A DNA stretch of 64,000 bases. Source: Tetrahymena thermophila SB210 (taxonomy: Eukaryota > Ciliophora > Oligohymenophorea > Hymenostomatida > Tetrahymenidae). The notes below the pieces were generated by a model. That model was not told the origin of the DNA. It was given only the letters and a program-made list of their open reading frames with translations, and searched no databases. This document shows, in pieces, positions 12,761-26,428 of the stretch; the first letter of the stretch is position 1, and every line of letters begins with the position of its first letter. The translations under genes were made by a program, and so were the position numbers. The stretch spans positions 248,001 to 312,000 of the forward strand of contig NW_002476086.1 in NCBI RefSeq assembly GCF_000189635.1. Direction: 5' to 3'.

Positions 12761-13480
12761 AAAATCTTTGATAAATACACTCCTTTCCATTTTATCATAT
12801 AAAACAAAAGATTTAGATGGAATCAATATTAAAAATCACTTCCTGTAATTGAAAAGACTCAAGAAATAAATTCAAATATTAAAATAATAATTTTATGAAT
12901 AAATTAAAATCATTTATTGTTTATTTTTTTAAATAAAAATTTGAAAGATTTTTTTTATCTTTTATTTTAATACTATTTCAAACAAACATTGATTTGTTAC
13001 TCAATTAATTATTTGTTAAAAAATTATTTAATTTTAATTTTTCTTTTATCATTCTTAATTAGGATATTAGGAAGCATCAATTTTTGTATTTATCATTTAA
13101 AAAAATATTTTAAATATTTTTTTTTATTTATTTATTTGTTATTTTCAAGTGTTAACTTTATTAAATTAAATAAATTTATAATTATTAATAAATTAAAAAA
13201 ATCAAAAAGTTTAATAAATTTCAAAATCTATATTTTTATTAAAAATCAATTATACAAAGTGATTTATTATTGCAAAATATAAATTTAGGTATTTATTTAA
13301 TTATAAATATTAATCAAAATAATCTTTCAAAATTAAGTAGAAAAAATAAATTAGCCATAAATATAATAGAGATTATAGTAATATTGGTCATCTTAGTTTT
13401 ATTATGTTGCATTTATTAATATAAAATATTTAATTTATGTAAGCAATAATTTGGTAGATTATAATTGATAATTATATTTA

Positions 13481-13909
13481 ATGGAATAAAAAATATGTGT
13501 GGTTGCCACTAATTAAAATTATATGAAAAGGTGTGATAATATGGATTGGATCTTGATTAATATTTGTAAAATTTTTTAAATATTGTAATTGTATCTAAAA
13601 TTAATATTGCTCGCTTATTTAATAAAAAATACAAGCACCATATAATTTTTATTTAACTAAGTAGCCAATCTAAATTTATCTCTGTAATAATCTATCTTTC
13701 TATTTCAAATATTCATTTAGTATAATGGAAAAGATAAAAGAGGAGGGAGACTTTTGAATTTAAATTTTTAGATGATGGAATTAAAGAAGTACTTTAATTC
13801 ATTCATAACCTCATCTTTTTTTGGGAATTGCGAATAGCGATATTTGAGAAAATACGGTAATTTAAAAGATCTAGTAAAAAAGTAAAAAGACAGATCTATT
13901 TTTCCTTGA
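13481..13909 (+). pseudogene. Possible decayed coding sequence, two overlapping frames
   Basis: One frame runs open for 142 codons (ATG 13481 to TGA 13907-13909) and ends with KKYFNSFITSSFFGNCEQ. The neighbouring frame over about 13690-13940 reads TFEFKFLDDGIKEVLQFI, which looks equally protein-like. Coding character switching between frames suggests a frameshifted relic. No family can be named, and chance is a real alternative in this code. Confidence 0.2.
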
Positions 13910-15531
13910 AATACATATTCAGTAATACTAGATGAATAGTAAAATACAATTTAAAGAGCAAAAATTTCAGTGTGATAATGCAAAAAAATTGTAAATCTAA
14001 ATATTATGTTTGAAATGCTACTTTAAATCTGTAAGATTAAACTAGTTCTAATTATAATACTTGATTAAATTTAAATAAAATAAATTACACTGGAAATTTA
14101 AAAAAAATACTGGTTTTCTTTTGAAAGATATTTAATTTATTCATGAATGTTATCAATTTATGCTAAATCCTATTTATAATTATGTATATTTAGCACAAAT
14201 AAATAAAGGTTATTTATTCTGTAAATCAGTATGGATTTGTAATTTACTACTTTTATATAGACTAATACTATATCTTTTATTACTTTTAAAACCATAAATA
14301 TTGAATATTGGTATCTTTTTATGATGCTGTAACATTTGTAATTAAATTTATTATATAATTAATTTTGAGTACTTTTTATCAAAAACAAAATAAAAGGAAA
14401 ACAATCGATAAATTTCAATATTTGGATCAGAAAAAATACAATTTCCTCCATTCTAAAATTAAATCTTTCCTTTTAAATAAATTATTCATCTTTAAATTAT
14501 CAATCAAACTTTTTAAAAAATACAATAGAGATAAAAACTAATTTTTGTAAGTTATGTTTCCTAATTTAAATTGAGTTGTTAAACTAACATATAGTACAAG
14601 ATTAAATATTGGTTAAAATTGTTTGAGAAAATGAAATATTTTTTTTATATTTGTAATTAGTTTTGAATCGAATTTAAAAAATAGTCATGAAAATTGCTTT
14701 TTAAAAAGATAGATTGAAATATTAAAAAAAACATATGTGTATTTATGTATCTACGATTAATATTTTTGGAAGGCTTATTAACCTTTGAATACCTAAAAAT
14801 ATTAAGCTAATTTTTCCTTTTTGTTAATATATTCATGAGATACTTTAAGTGCATCATAATTATTTCCCTATAATGCCAATTTAACAATTAAGTAAAGCAG
14901 ATTTTAAAAATTGGTATAATGAAAAATTTTTTCTTTTATTACTGAAAAAATCAAAGAAGTTTGTTAAAGTTTTTTATTTCTGTATTATCATGGCTATTTA
15001 ATAGGCAAACGATAGTATCAAAAGAATGATTAAAAAAACAAAGTATTTGTGGAATTATATTGGCATATTTGATTATTAAATACAATAAAATGGTCAGAAA
15101 TAATTAGAAATAATAAAAAATAGTAAGGTAATGTAGAAAGAAAAATATAATAATATTATAGTTTTAAGGAAAATTAAAATTTTTATTTAATTGTTTTGAA
15201 TAACTAAAATATCTGCCTTTCATACTAAATTTAAATGTCAATGAACACAGAATTATTCCAGAATTAAGGTTATGTAAACAAAATAATCATGGTATTTATT
15301 CAGTCAAAAATAAATGCTATGGTGAAATATTATATTTCATTTAAATAGTTTTTGCATTTATACTTTCAACTGATCAAATGATCGAAGGGTTAATCAGAGT
15401 TTAATATGAAGATTATTATTAATATCAAAAAGTAGTAAATCTAAAATATCAAAATCTTATTATGTAATATAAATTTCCTCTTTTATTAAATTTCTTTTGA
15501 GCCTTCACTGTTTAAGTGATGATTTACTAAT

Positions 15532-15587
15532 TTATTTGTTTGTTTGTTTGTTAGCTTGATTTTTACTTGCTTGCTTGTTTGTTTGCA
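15532..15587. repeat. TTTG/TTGC simple repeat
   Basis: TTTG units run from about 15532 to 15552. After a short break come TTGC and TTTG units to about 15587. It is a low-complexity tract in spacer. Confidence 0.8.
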
Positions 15588-16003
15588 TATACTTGTACTT
15601 TATACTGAAATGATCTTAAAATGAATATATTTATATATGTATGAATGAATCAAATATAAAATGCATGAACACATAAAAATAATGCACAAGAAAGCCATAA
15701 AAAATTACATCAAGAGATATATATTAGTAGTCCTTTTTTGCTTGTTTTTGTTATTGATTGATATTAATTACTTGTAAAATTCATTCATTCACATATTGAA
15801 GAGAATATTTTTTAGATTTGATTAATAAAGAAAATAAAAAAAAATCAAACAAAGTACATAGACTGCATTATATTCTTGAAAGAAACAGTAAAGAAATAAC
15901 AGTGAAGTAGCTCAATTTAAATATCAAATATTATACTGCAATTCACAAAATTCAGTAAGGGAGAGCTAGGATAATCCTTATCAAGTTAATAAATTTTTGA
16001 AAA

Positions 16004-16752
16004 ATGAGATGGATATATATTTACCATCTTTATGAGTTCTTAATCTTCTTTTTTAGCTAAATAAGATTGATATATTCCAGTACTAATTATCCAGTAATTA
16101 TACCAAACAACTATTAAATTACTTATGACTCTACTACCAAAGATATTTACTCATATTATAAGTCTTAAGGACTCGTTGTTGCTGATAAGAGCGATCCTAA
16201 CAATATACAAATTTGTCATTTCAATAACTAGTTTAATCTGCTCGTTTAAGAGTCAGTGAATAGTATTTATCTTTACTTAAAGGTAGAGTATATCTTATCA
16301 AATTCTGTAGAGTACGAATATATAATAGCTTTCAATAATGAGAGGCTTAGAGGATAAAGGATACCAGTTATAAATAGTAGTAATAACATTCCAGGATCTC
16401 CAAGTTTTTTTTATGACTCAATTTATATCTTTTAAATGAGCTATATATTTCAAGTAAGTCCTCCTTATTCTTTCATTACTTTTACAATACATATTACATT
16501 TATTACTATACTTTATAACTAAATCTATATTTTTTATTAAGGATTCTATAAAGCCAGCACAAACTGATATGAATGGTGTAGAACTCACTCATAATACTAA
16601 TAACTCTTAACTCTAATACTACTTATGTCTGAATCAAGGTATTTACATAGCAACTCTTTTAGAAGGTTCAATTTAGACATAGCTTAGTTTTTCTAAATAT
16701 ACCTTTGCCCAAAATCTAATTAGTGGTACTGCCTGCAAATCTATTATCAAAT
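16004..16752 (+). CDS. Signal-peptide exons, probably the 5' end of the downstream surface-protein gene
   Basis: ATG at 16004 opens MRWIYIYHLYEFLIFFFS, a good signal peptide. Exon 1 is 16004-16453 (150 codons), the intron is 16454-16541, and exon 2 starts at 16542. The predicted protein is beta-rich and extracellular in character, with a few Cys. Exon 2 either stops at TGA 16767-16769 (225 aa secreted protein) or is spliced from a strong donor GTAAGATT at 16753. Joining that donor to the acceptor TTCAACAG ending at 17790 keeps frame into the Cys-cassette gene and yields about 1825 aa with a signal peptide, matching its single-pass topology. The implied intron is about 1.04 kb, long for this window. 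I favour the joined model but cannot prove it without transcripts. Confidence 0.55.
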
Positions 16753-17738
16753 GTAAGATTAATTATTGAATACTTATCTTTGATAGCATTAACAAAAGAT
16801 TTCCGATAGAATTTTTTAATAACTATTTTCAAATCTTACCACTATTATTGTAAACTGATTTTACAACTCATATCTCCTTATATTAATTTGAAATATCTGA
16901 TTTATTCAAAAGCAATCACATTTAGTTCTGATTGATTTAATTTAAAAATCATTGATAGGTTTTTTTTGAAAAAAAGAGCTTGAATAGAAATATTTTTAGA
17001 AAAATAGACTATCAAAAAATTAATAAATTTGATTAAATAAGCAATAGAATTAATATCATTTATGCGTCATTAGCCAAAGAATATACTAAATATTTAAAAG
17101 CTTTTTATAGGAATTTTGTGCACCTACATAATTAATTGTAGACTGTAAAGATTTAACTTTTTACTAAAACTTTTGAATTGAAAAGATAACATGAAAAAAG
17201 ATAGATTATTTTATTTAACTCAGAGTAACACCAATAATTTGATTTAGATCGAGATATATCAATTGATAGATATATAAATAAAAAAATATCCTTCTAGCTT
17301 TTTAAATTATTTCGAAGCTTTAAAGTCCATCCATCCAATCATCATTAAATATAATAGAAAAATTAAATATTTTAAAATAAAATTATAATTCAAGATTAGC
17401 CCAAAAAAAAAATTATTTCAACTTTTAAATTAAAAAATTTTTAAATTTAAAATTAAATTGTAACTATAAATTTATTTCTAAAATATCTCGAATGAATTCA
17501 AGCAAATCAATTTCTTTCAGAATCTATCAGCGAAATATTTTTAATAATTGTTTTTTTAAATTTTATTCACAAATCTTTTTCCTTTGATTTAAATATTTTT
17601 ATTTCTCAAAGCAAATAAATGAGTTCTAGATTAATTTGACATTTACTTTTAAACTTATTTTTCAAATTTCAATCTAAATAACAAACTCTTACTTTTACAT
17701 TATTTTTTCTTCTTCTTAATAATTTCATTTTCATACTC

Positions 17739-20700
17739 ATGACTTATTGTTTTAACTATTTTATTAATATAAAAGAAAATTATTCAACAGTACTAATTAA
17801 TTAAAATATTTCCTGCAACCCTTAAGGATGTACTAAATATAGTGTGACTGTTGATACATCCGTTTTTCTTGAGATTAACGATTCTATTAAATAATCTACT
17901 TATAGTATCAGTGAAACTACATGGAATTCTTTACCTTACTCATGGACAAGTGTTCCTATTTTATATGCCTTTGACTACTAAAAGTCAGGTCAATATACTT
18001 TGTATATCTTAGCAGATCAGACTAATTAGATGATTTTGATAAATATTAGAGACTAAGTAGATAATTAAATTTTTGTAGGGTAATTGCAAGGAATCACCAA
18101 CTTGAGTAACAGAGTTATCTCTTATAATACTAATGCATTATATGTAGTAGAAACAACTAAAAAAACAAATGCTTAGATTATTGCATTTTGCATCAATTCT
18201 ACTTTCAATAATACTCAGAAACTTTGTGTCAAAACGACTGATTCGTAAAAAAAAATATAAAATAAATTTTATATTTAATTATTGTTTATTTTATAGCAAT
18301 TGCTTATTCGAAAATAACTCTGTTTGCCTATTATGTAGCTCTACTACTTTTATAGATCCTATTTCAAAGTAATTTTGAGATTTTACAAGTATTTTTATAA
18401 TATAATCAATTTTTTTATTAGACTTTGTGTAAAATGTCCAGATACTTGTGTTGGTTGTACAAGTGCAAATATATGCACTTCATGCATATCAAATTATAGA
18501 GATCCAAACAACAGTTGCTAGTGCACAGGAGGTAGAGTTGAAAACCCAAGTGTTAGGCTTTTATTAGAATAAAAAAACCAACCAAGAAATCTTTAATTCT
18601 CAACATGTGTTTGCCCAAATTAAACATATGAAGATCCAAAAACTAAAAACTGCATTTCATGTTCTTCAATTTCAACTTTTTGCTTAAATTGTGATGCACA
18701 GGGCTGCAATAGTTGTAGTCAAGGAAGCTATTTATCAAATAAAACATGTATACCTTGTTAATAAAATTGTTTGTCATGTAGTCAAAGCTCATGCTCAAAT
18801 TGTTAATCAGGTTATTACATTAATAATACTTAGTAATGTAGCTCTTGTTCTTCACTTGTAACTAATTGCGTTTAATGTACTTCTTCAGGATGCTCTTAAT
18901 GTGCCTAAGGATATTATCTAAAAAATAAGTATTATTTTTTAATTAAATTAATATTTTTTAGGATATTAATAATATTTTATGTAAAGTCAATGCCTCTAAT
19001 GTTCACCTAACTGCTCAAATGGATGCTCAACTGAATTAATCTGCAATTCGTGCTATACTCCTTATAGAGATGTAAATAATAAATGTGCATGTATAGGAGG
19101 AACAACAGAATAACCAGGATCAATCCCAGGTTAAGGATAATGTGTATGCTAAAACAATTAATATTATGATACTACCAACAATATTTGCAAACTATGTAGC
19201 CAAAGTTTTGGATCTACTTGCACTTCATGCTTGTAAACTGGGTGCATTACATGTGACTCTTCAAGTGGAGGATAATACATAGATCCCAACTCTCATTCTT
19301 GTGTAGCTTGTGCAACTACATTTGGAGCTTAATGTCTATCTTGCAGTACTACCTAGTGCTCAACATGCAATATTGGATACTATTTAAATGCATAGTAAGT
19401 TAATTTTTATATTAATTGAAATATTTATTAAATTTTTTTCAATAGAAACCAATGTACGAACTGCAATTAAAATTGTTCTGGTGGGTGCTCAAGTGCCAAT
19501 AAATGCAACTCATGCTATACAAATTATAGAGACCCAAATAATTAATGCAACTGTATTGATGGTAGACATAGCGTTCCAGCATCAAATTAAAATTAACGTA
19601 TATTATAATCTACTCATTAAAGATTATTAGGTTAAACAGATTAATGTGTGTGTAATTCTGATAGAGTTGAACAGCCAAATGGCTAATGTCAATTGTGCTC
19701 TGCTCTATTTGGAAGTTAATGTACAAGCTGTAACTTATAGACTTGCTTAACTTGTATAAATGGTTCTTATGCAAATTAAAGTGGTATTTGTTAATGCCCA
19801 TCTGATTAGTATCTTGATGTAGGTTCATTAACTTGCTTATAATGCGCTACTCAATATTCTTAATACTGTAAGTCCTGTAGTAGTACTACATGTCTTGACT
19901 GTGGGGACCCAAATTCTTAATATATACCAACTACAAAAGCATGCTAGTGTATTTAAGGATATTTTGTATCTTCTCGAGTCAATAACTCCTTTACTTGCTA
20001 ATAATGTTCATAAAAGTATGGTAGCAATTGTACAGTTTGCAATGAAACTATTTGCTAGAATTGCTAGAATGGCTATATATACAATCCTACCTCTTAACAA
20101 TGTGAATGTCCTGTTGGATATGCTGTTAAAGATAATATTTGCAAGCCATGTTCATAATTATACAATAAATATTGCTCTTAATGTGACAATAATCAATGTA
20201 ACTTATGTTCTTAATTAGATAGAAATCCATTAACAGGCTGCTCTTGCAGCTAGAGCTAAGCTGCAGACTTAAATGGGTAGTGTTATTACTGTTCTATAAA
20301 TCTATCTACCCAAACGCCTGTTGCTCTAGCTACTATAATAAATGCTAATATTGTTTGTAATTTTAACACAGGGAACGATGGAGAAGAGTCAAACAAAATT
20401 CAAGGATAAATTTCAATATATTTAGCTCTTTCTTATAATTTTGTTAATTCATATGGAGTAATTTAAAAAAATACTAAACAATACCTTTTATCTAATACTT
20501 ACAGCATCTAAAATTTGGTTTTACCTCATGGAAATCATTAAATTATTAGCAATTTTACTTCAACAGGAAGTTAAGCTTTTACTTAAATATCAACAATTTC
20601 TGTTAGTGTCAGCTCTGTCTATAACAATATGCAATAGCTTTACATTAACTACTTCTCATTTAAGAGCCTTTCTTCTAAGCTAGATTTGACTCAGCTCGTT

Positions 20701-22821
20701 AAATATCTTGTAGAAATACTAGAAGTAAAAATGGTTTAAAGTGATAATATCTCTATTTAATAAAAAAGCTGCTCCTCAATTTCATAAAATGGTTCTATTT
20801 GTGTCTGCAGCTCTTCTTCCTCTTATTTTGCAGACTGTTCTGGCTCTAACTAATAATATTCTTAATTTTAGTAAATCATGCTGTAATACTCCAGCTTTTT
20901 AAACAATAACGGAGTTAATCTTACAAAGCTATAGCAGATTTAATTTAATTACCTACTCCCACTTGTGAATGAATAGATTGATTCTACTTTTATTAGCAAA
21001 GACTCAACTTAAGTTGATAGCCTAGTTAGCACAATATAGCAATAATCTAATTAATTCAATGATATTACTAATCTTCCTTAAAATTTCAGCTAACAAGCAA
21101 GCCAGGTAACTTAATAAATTTCTGGATTACTTGATTCTCCTTCAATAAGCTAGGAAAACACTCAAAAAGCTATGAAAGTAGTCACTTAAATTTAGCAAGC
21201 TAGTTTATAAACAATAAATCCCTACTATAAGTAAGTTAATAAACCAGAACCTGTTCCACAAATAATCACCAATAACTTACTTTTGGATTAAAAGCTTATA
21301 AAATGTTCATCAGCTAACTTCACTGCTTAGAATATTTAATACATAATAGGAGATCCTTTTAGTGGGTCTTAGAATAATAGATTTTTAGGGGTTAATGAGC
21401 AAGCCTTTGACCAACCTACTCTTTAGATTAGAATTTTAGACTCTTCTTAATGCTAAGCAATTACTGCAGGTTCTGAAGCAGATAAAAACTACCATTACAA
21501 TGGTGTCAGTGCTTCAATTTATAAAAGCAACCCTTACTAAAATTTATATGAGTTACCTTATTAAGAGTAAAGATATCAGTTTTTTTCAACATAATTAAAA
21601 TACTTTGATCCTTCATAGCAGAGAATCTTAGATAGTTCAACATAAGAAAGTAACCCTTAACTTTATTCTTTGCAATTTAAAGTTGTTAATACTAATCCAT
21701 AAGACAGCTCTACTAAATTTAACAATACGCTCTTCAAATGTATTTACTTTAACTAAACTGCAGAATCTTCTATGAAATGGAGTTAGTGTCCTTAAAGTTA
21801 TTTCTTAGCTCAATCCAGAATCTTAGGATGCAGTTGCCCTACTCAATCTACCTATGTATACGATTACGACAACATATTTACAGATGATTCAACCCATGAC
21901 TTAATAGAAGAAGCTAAAAAGAAATAGACTACTCTAATTATTATTGCTATCATATTAGCTGCTGTTTTTATTATTTTAATAATACTCTATGCTTTTATCT
22001 ATAAACCCAAGCATATTATTTATGAACTTGCATAACTCGGAAAGCAATAAGAGTTACAAGATTCAAATTAAGTAAAAATTAATGAAAAGCTCTAGACTGC
22101 GAAGGTTAAAGATAATGTTAATGATGAAACTAAAAAATTCAACAATATTATATCCGCCTAAAGCACTCCGATGAACCAATTAGCTATCACTCAAGCATTA
22201 CAATAGTTAAAAAATAAAAATAATTACTCTCCAAATAATATCTAAAATTAATAAGCAAATAATTTTTCTATAAATAGTAATAACATAAATAATATAAACA
22301 ATGTTCAATATAGTTCAGCAAAATTCAATCAAAACTTAAAGTTTGATACTTTTGGTAACAATTCAAGCTTTTAATAAAATAAAAAAATGGGAGCTTCGTT
22401 CTAAGATAACTAAGAAGCCTTGAATTCTAATAATCGTTCCATTTAATTAAATCCTTCAATTTTTAATAATATAAGCAAATTTAATGTTTAACATAATAAC
22501 TTAACAGATATTCCTCTCCCTTCTGTTAATGAAAGAAAAGAGTATTTGCAGACATTTGAAAATAATTACACTGAAAGAAATCCATAAGAGCATTAAAGTT
22601 CTGATAAAAGATTAGAAGAAATTCAAACCCACAATTACTTAAAAACTAATGCAAATACAAACAGAGATATTTAATCTAATGCTAAGCTTTAACTTTCAAA
22701 TTCTGAAGAAAATATAGAAGTTGGTAGTAAAATTCAATTCACAAGCTAAAGTTTGAGTAAATAGCCTAGTAATCAAGGATAAAAAAAAGATATCAAGGTC
22801 TAAGAGGATAATAAGGTTTGA
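17739..22821 (+). CDS. Large cysteine-cassette, GPS-like single-pass surface protein
   Basis: Exons are 17739-18244, 18297-18368, 18422-18928, 18987-19394 and 19446-22821, with all phases matching, giving 1622 aa from the ATG at 17739. The upstream exons at 16004-16752 may replace this N-terminus and supply the signal peptide. Residues about 1-190 are beta-rich. Residues about 193-870 form furin/growth-factor-receptor-type cassettes full of CxxC pairs, with a repeated NYRDPNN-C-C unit near the start of exons 3, 4 and 5. Around residues 1270-1315 a CIYF...W..CP...GCSC block resembles a GPS motif just before the membrane. One transmembrane helix (TLIIIAIILAAVFIILIILY) lies near 1328-1350. The cytosolic tail of about 270 residues is Asn/Gln-rich. 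Likely role: a plasma-membrane receptor or adhesion protein. Ligand unknown. Confidence 0.85.
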
Positions 22822-23770
22822 GCAAAATTTCAGATAAACAAACAATAAAAAAACAATTTTTCATGAATAACTAACTGAGAATTACTAATAGCAAATGACA
22901 AACTAAAAAGACATTTAAAGCAAAGATTAATTATACATACTAAACTTTAAGCAATCTTTGTTTTTAAATTATAAATTAATTTTTTTCAAATATATTATTG
23001 TCAATTAAATTAATTATGTGCCAATTATATTAATTAATAATAAAGTTATTATATTATTTTTATAGTAAATTATATAATTTTCTAAAATGTATTTCTAAAT
23101 TACTAACTAATTAATAAATTTTTATTCATATTAATTATTATATTATTTTTATTTATTTTAATCATTTTTGAATTATTATACTTTTAATGCAAACAATCAG
23201 ATTAATAAAATAAATTAATAATAAATAAATAAATGAACAAAGGTTGCAAGATTAAAAATAAGCATGTTTAATTCATATGTCAATAATTTTTGGTCTTATT
23301 TGTTATAATATGAATATATTTTTTTAATAAATAAATAAATAAAGTAAAAATTTTATTATTTTGATTAGCAAATTAAATGTTAAGTATTTAATTTTTTTAA
23401 TTAATTAAGTATATTATCTAAATTTTCATAATTATTTATATATAACTAGGTTTTAGAAGGATAGATTAATTAAAACAAACATTGATTTATTGCTTGCTTT
23501 ATTAATTTTAATGGGGAATAGAAATAAATTAATTAAAAGTAAAATAAAAGCTAAGAAATGATTTTTACTATTTTTATAAAAATTAAGGAAATGAGAGGAG
23601 AATTTACTAATTTTCTAATTTTTTGATATTTATCATCTTTATACATCAATGAAAAGTAAAACAAGTAGAGTAACATTTATTAGAATATAAAATAATCTAT
23701 ATTTTTCTTAATAATTTAAGTTTTTCTTATTTATAAAGTCTTAATTTTAATTTATTTTTATTTTAGTAGC
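22822..23770. other. 3' spacer between convergent genes
   Basis: AT-rich spacer between the surface-protein gene and the convergent acyl-CoA synthetase gene. No gene or RNA is recognised. Confidence 0.6.
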
Positions 23771-26428
23771 TCAGAGTTTAGGAGTTGGATTTTTAGTAGT
23801 ATTCTTTTTCTTAAGGAGGCCATAGTTTTCAACATCTGATTATATTTTAGGAATTACAGATGCATCATCAATTGTAGGAGGAATTTTTTCTATTTTTTCT
23901 CCATCTACAATTTTTTTAAGAGTTTGTCTTAAGATCTTGCCGCTTCTTGTCTTTGGTAGCTTATCTACTAAAATACAATTGTTGAAAGAAGCAACAGGGC
24001 CTAATATTATAAGAGAATAAAATTTTTAAATTAGTTTAAGATTTAAATTTGAATGTAATTTATATTTATCTTTTAAGCTTGTATTAAAAATGTTAAAAGT
24101 TTGTTAAATTAGAATTATCAAGCTAATTGAAATAATTTAAATTTTAAAAAAATAAATACCTATCTCTTTTCTAACTATAGCTACACATTCTTTTTCGAAT
24201 TCTTTTAAGTTAATGTTTCCACCTTATTTAGCAACCACAAAACCAATAGGAATTTCACCTTTGAAATCATCAACTTATGCAACAACGGCAGCTTCAACGA
24301 TGTTTGGGTGTTTAAGGAGGGCTTCTTCCATAGCTGCAGTAGATAGTCTATGACCAGCAGTGTTTATGATATCATCTATTCTAGCCATAACATTCAAATA
24401 TCCTGTTTCATCAAAGTAACCACTATCACCAGCTAAATAATATCCAGGTGAGTCTGATAAATACTTTTGAATAAAGGCTTCATCGTTGTTATATAAAGTA
24501 AGCATGAATGAAGGAGGCATAGGGAGTTTAATACAGATTCTTCCAAGCTTATTTGGTTCAGTGATTTCCTTGTTATCTTAGTCTAAGATACGAACATCAA
24601 AGCCAGGGGCAGGTTTAATAGCAGAACCAGGTTTAACTGGATGAGTGTATAGATTCTTTAAATTAATTAAAACTTAAGTAAGTTATAAAAATATATATTA
24701 AATACCTTGTAATTGCATGAAATAATCCAACCAGTTTCAGTTTGCCAATAGTTATCATTGATTAAAACAGGAACATGCTTTTGAATCCATTCATATGTAG
24801 GTACATCACATCTTTCACCAGCCATAGAAATGGATTATAAAGAAGATATATCAAATTTTTTAATCCAATCACCATTCAAATCATCCCTAAAAGTTAATTT
24901 TAAAAATAAGTAAATCAATATTTTTTTAAATATTAGATTAATTGATTTATCTAAATGAACGTATTTTTAGAAAGCTTAGCAATTGGGTAATAAAATTTTT
25001 TATATGTCAATCAATGCAATTTCTAAAATAAAAATGAATTACTTTCTTATGGCTCTAAGAGCAGTTGGAGCTGTATAAAGACCCTTTACTCTATATTTTT
25101 CAATAATTCTCCAGAATTAGCCTGGATCAGGAGTACCAGTTGGCTTACCTTCATACAAAATAGTTGTAGCACCTATTTTTATTATTTATTAAAAAGATTA
25201 ATTTATATTTTCAAAAGAATTCTTTATTTGTTGAATCTAATAAAATTTTGATCACAAAAAATAATAATATTTGATAAGAATCTTTTATCAAGATTTATTG
25301 TAAACAAAATATTTAATTAATCTTTTTATTAATTTTCAATAAAATGCTTTTTATTAGAAATTTAGAAGATTATTTATTATTTTATTGCTTCCTTTAATGA
25401 ATATGGCATGTAAAATTAAAAAATTTTATATATTCTCTTTAAACATTCATAAATTCTATTTTATTTCTTCCTCCTAAAATCTAAACTTTGGTTTTATTTT
25501 ATTTACCTCTGATAAGGGGTCCATAAACTATGAAATGATGTCCAACAACCCAACCAATATCGCTACCAGAAAAGTAGACATCTCCTTTATGGATATCCAT
25601 GATATGTTACATAGTCCAAGATGTAGCAACGCAGGTACCTGCTGTATCTCTCACTATACCCTTGGGTTATCCAGTAGTTCCTGAAGTATAAAGAATATAT
25701 AAAGGGTGATCACCTTCAACAGGTACACAGTCAACTCTTTCAGCAAACAACATGGAGGAGTGGTAATCAAAATCTCTACCAACTTTAACAGGAGCTGTCA
25801 TTTTATCACCTCTTTACAAAAGTAAGACCTTAATACCTTATACCTAAGATAAATCAATAGCTTCATCCAAAATTTGTTTGTAGTTAATCACTTTACCAGG
25901 CTCAAAACCATAAGATGCACCTAAAATTAAAGTAGGCTTTGAGTCTTAAATACGGCCTGATAATTCTTTAGCAGCAAAACCTCCGAAGACAACTGAGTGA
26001 ATGGCACCTATTCTAGCACAGGCAAGCATACCAAATACAGCTTCAGGGACCATTGGCATGTAAATTACTACTCTATCACCCTTCTTAACACCTAATTTTC
26101 TATAAACACCAGCAAGTCTTGAGACATTATCAAGTAGCTCAGCCCATGTGTATGATTTTTCTGTGCCTAAATATCCGCATACATACTAAATAGCTGTTTT
26201 ATTTGCAAGTTCTCCAACATGACGATCGATAGCGTTGTAGCACATGTTGACTCTACTGTCCTTAAACCAACGCCAGAAGCCAGGATTTGGGTGGGATTTA
26301 TCTAAAATAACATCAGGCTTCTTGTACCAATCAACTTAATAGGTCTGTTCTTTCCAAAATTCTTCACGAGTTTAATCATTTGTAGCTCTATCAAAAGCTA
26401 TTTAGTAAGCATTGTTAGGACGACTCAT
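23771..26428 (-). CDS. Short-chain acyl-CoA synthetase, ACSS3/propionyl-CoA synthetase type
   Basis: Minus-strand exons are 26428-25507, 25172-25043, 24886-24706, 24655-24160 and 24000-23771, giving 652 aa. The enzyme activates acetate or propionate with ATP and CoA through an acyl-AMP intermediate. Visible motifs are the phosphate-binding loop [14 protein letters not shown] near residue 250, YWQTETGW in the adenylate-binding region, the hinge region [13 protein letters not shown], and the catalytic lysine in RSGKILR (about K598). [12 protein letters not shown] near the N-terminus and [13 protein letters not shown] match the ACSS3/PrpE branch better than classical acetyl-CoA synthetase. No mitochondrial presequence is evident. 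The C-terminus is PKL, a PTS1-like tripeptide, so peroxisomal location is possible. Codon use is less AT-biased than its neighbours, as expected for a well-expressed gene. Substrate choice between acetate and propionate is inference. Confidence 0.95.

Larger units (their letters stand above)
12761..16003. other. Gene-poor stretch with one doubtful ORF and TTTG repeats
   Basis: Mostly AT-rich spacer. A 142-codon open frame at 13481-13909 overlaps a second coding-like frame and is listed separately as a possible relic. A TTTG/TTGC repeat lies near 15532-15587. The standard-code ORF at 12989-13282 is composed of Ile/Leu/Phe/Lys and looks random. Confidence 0.5.
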
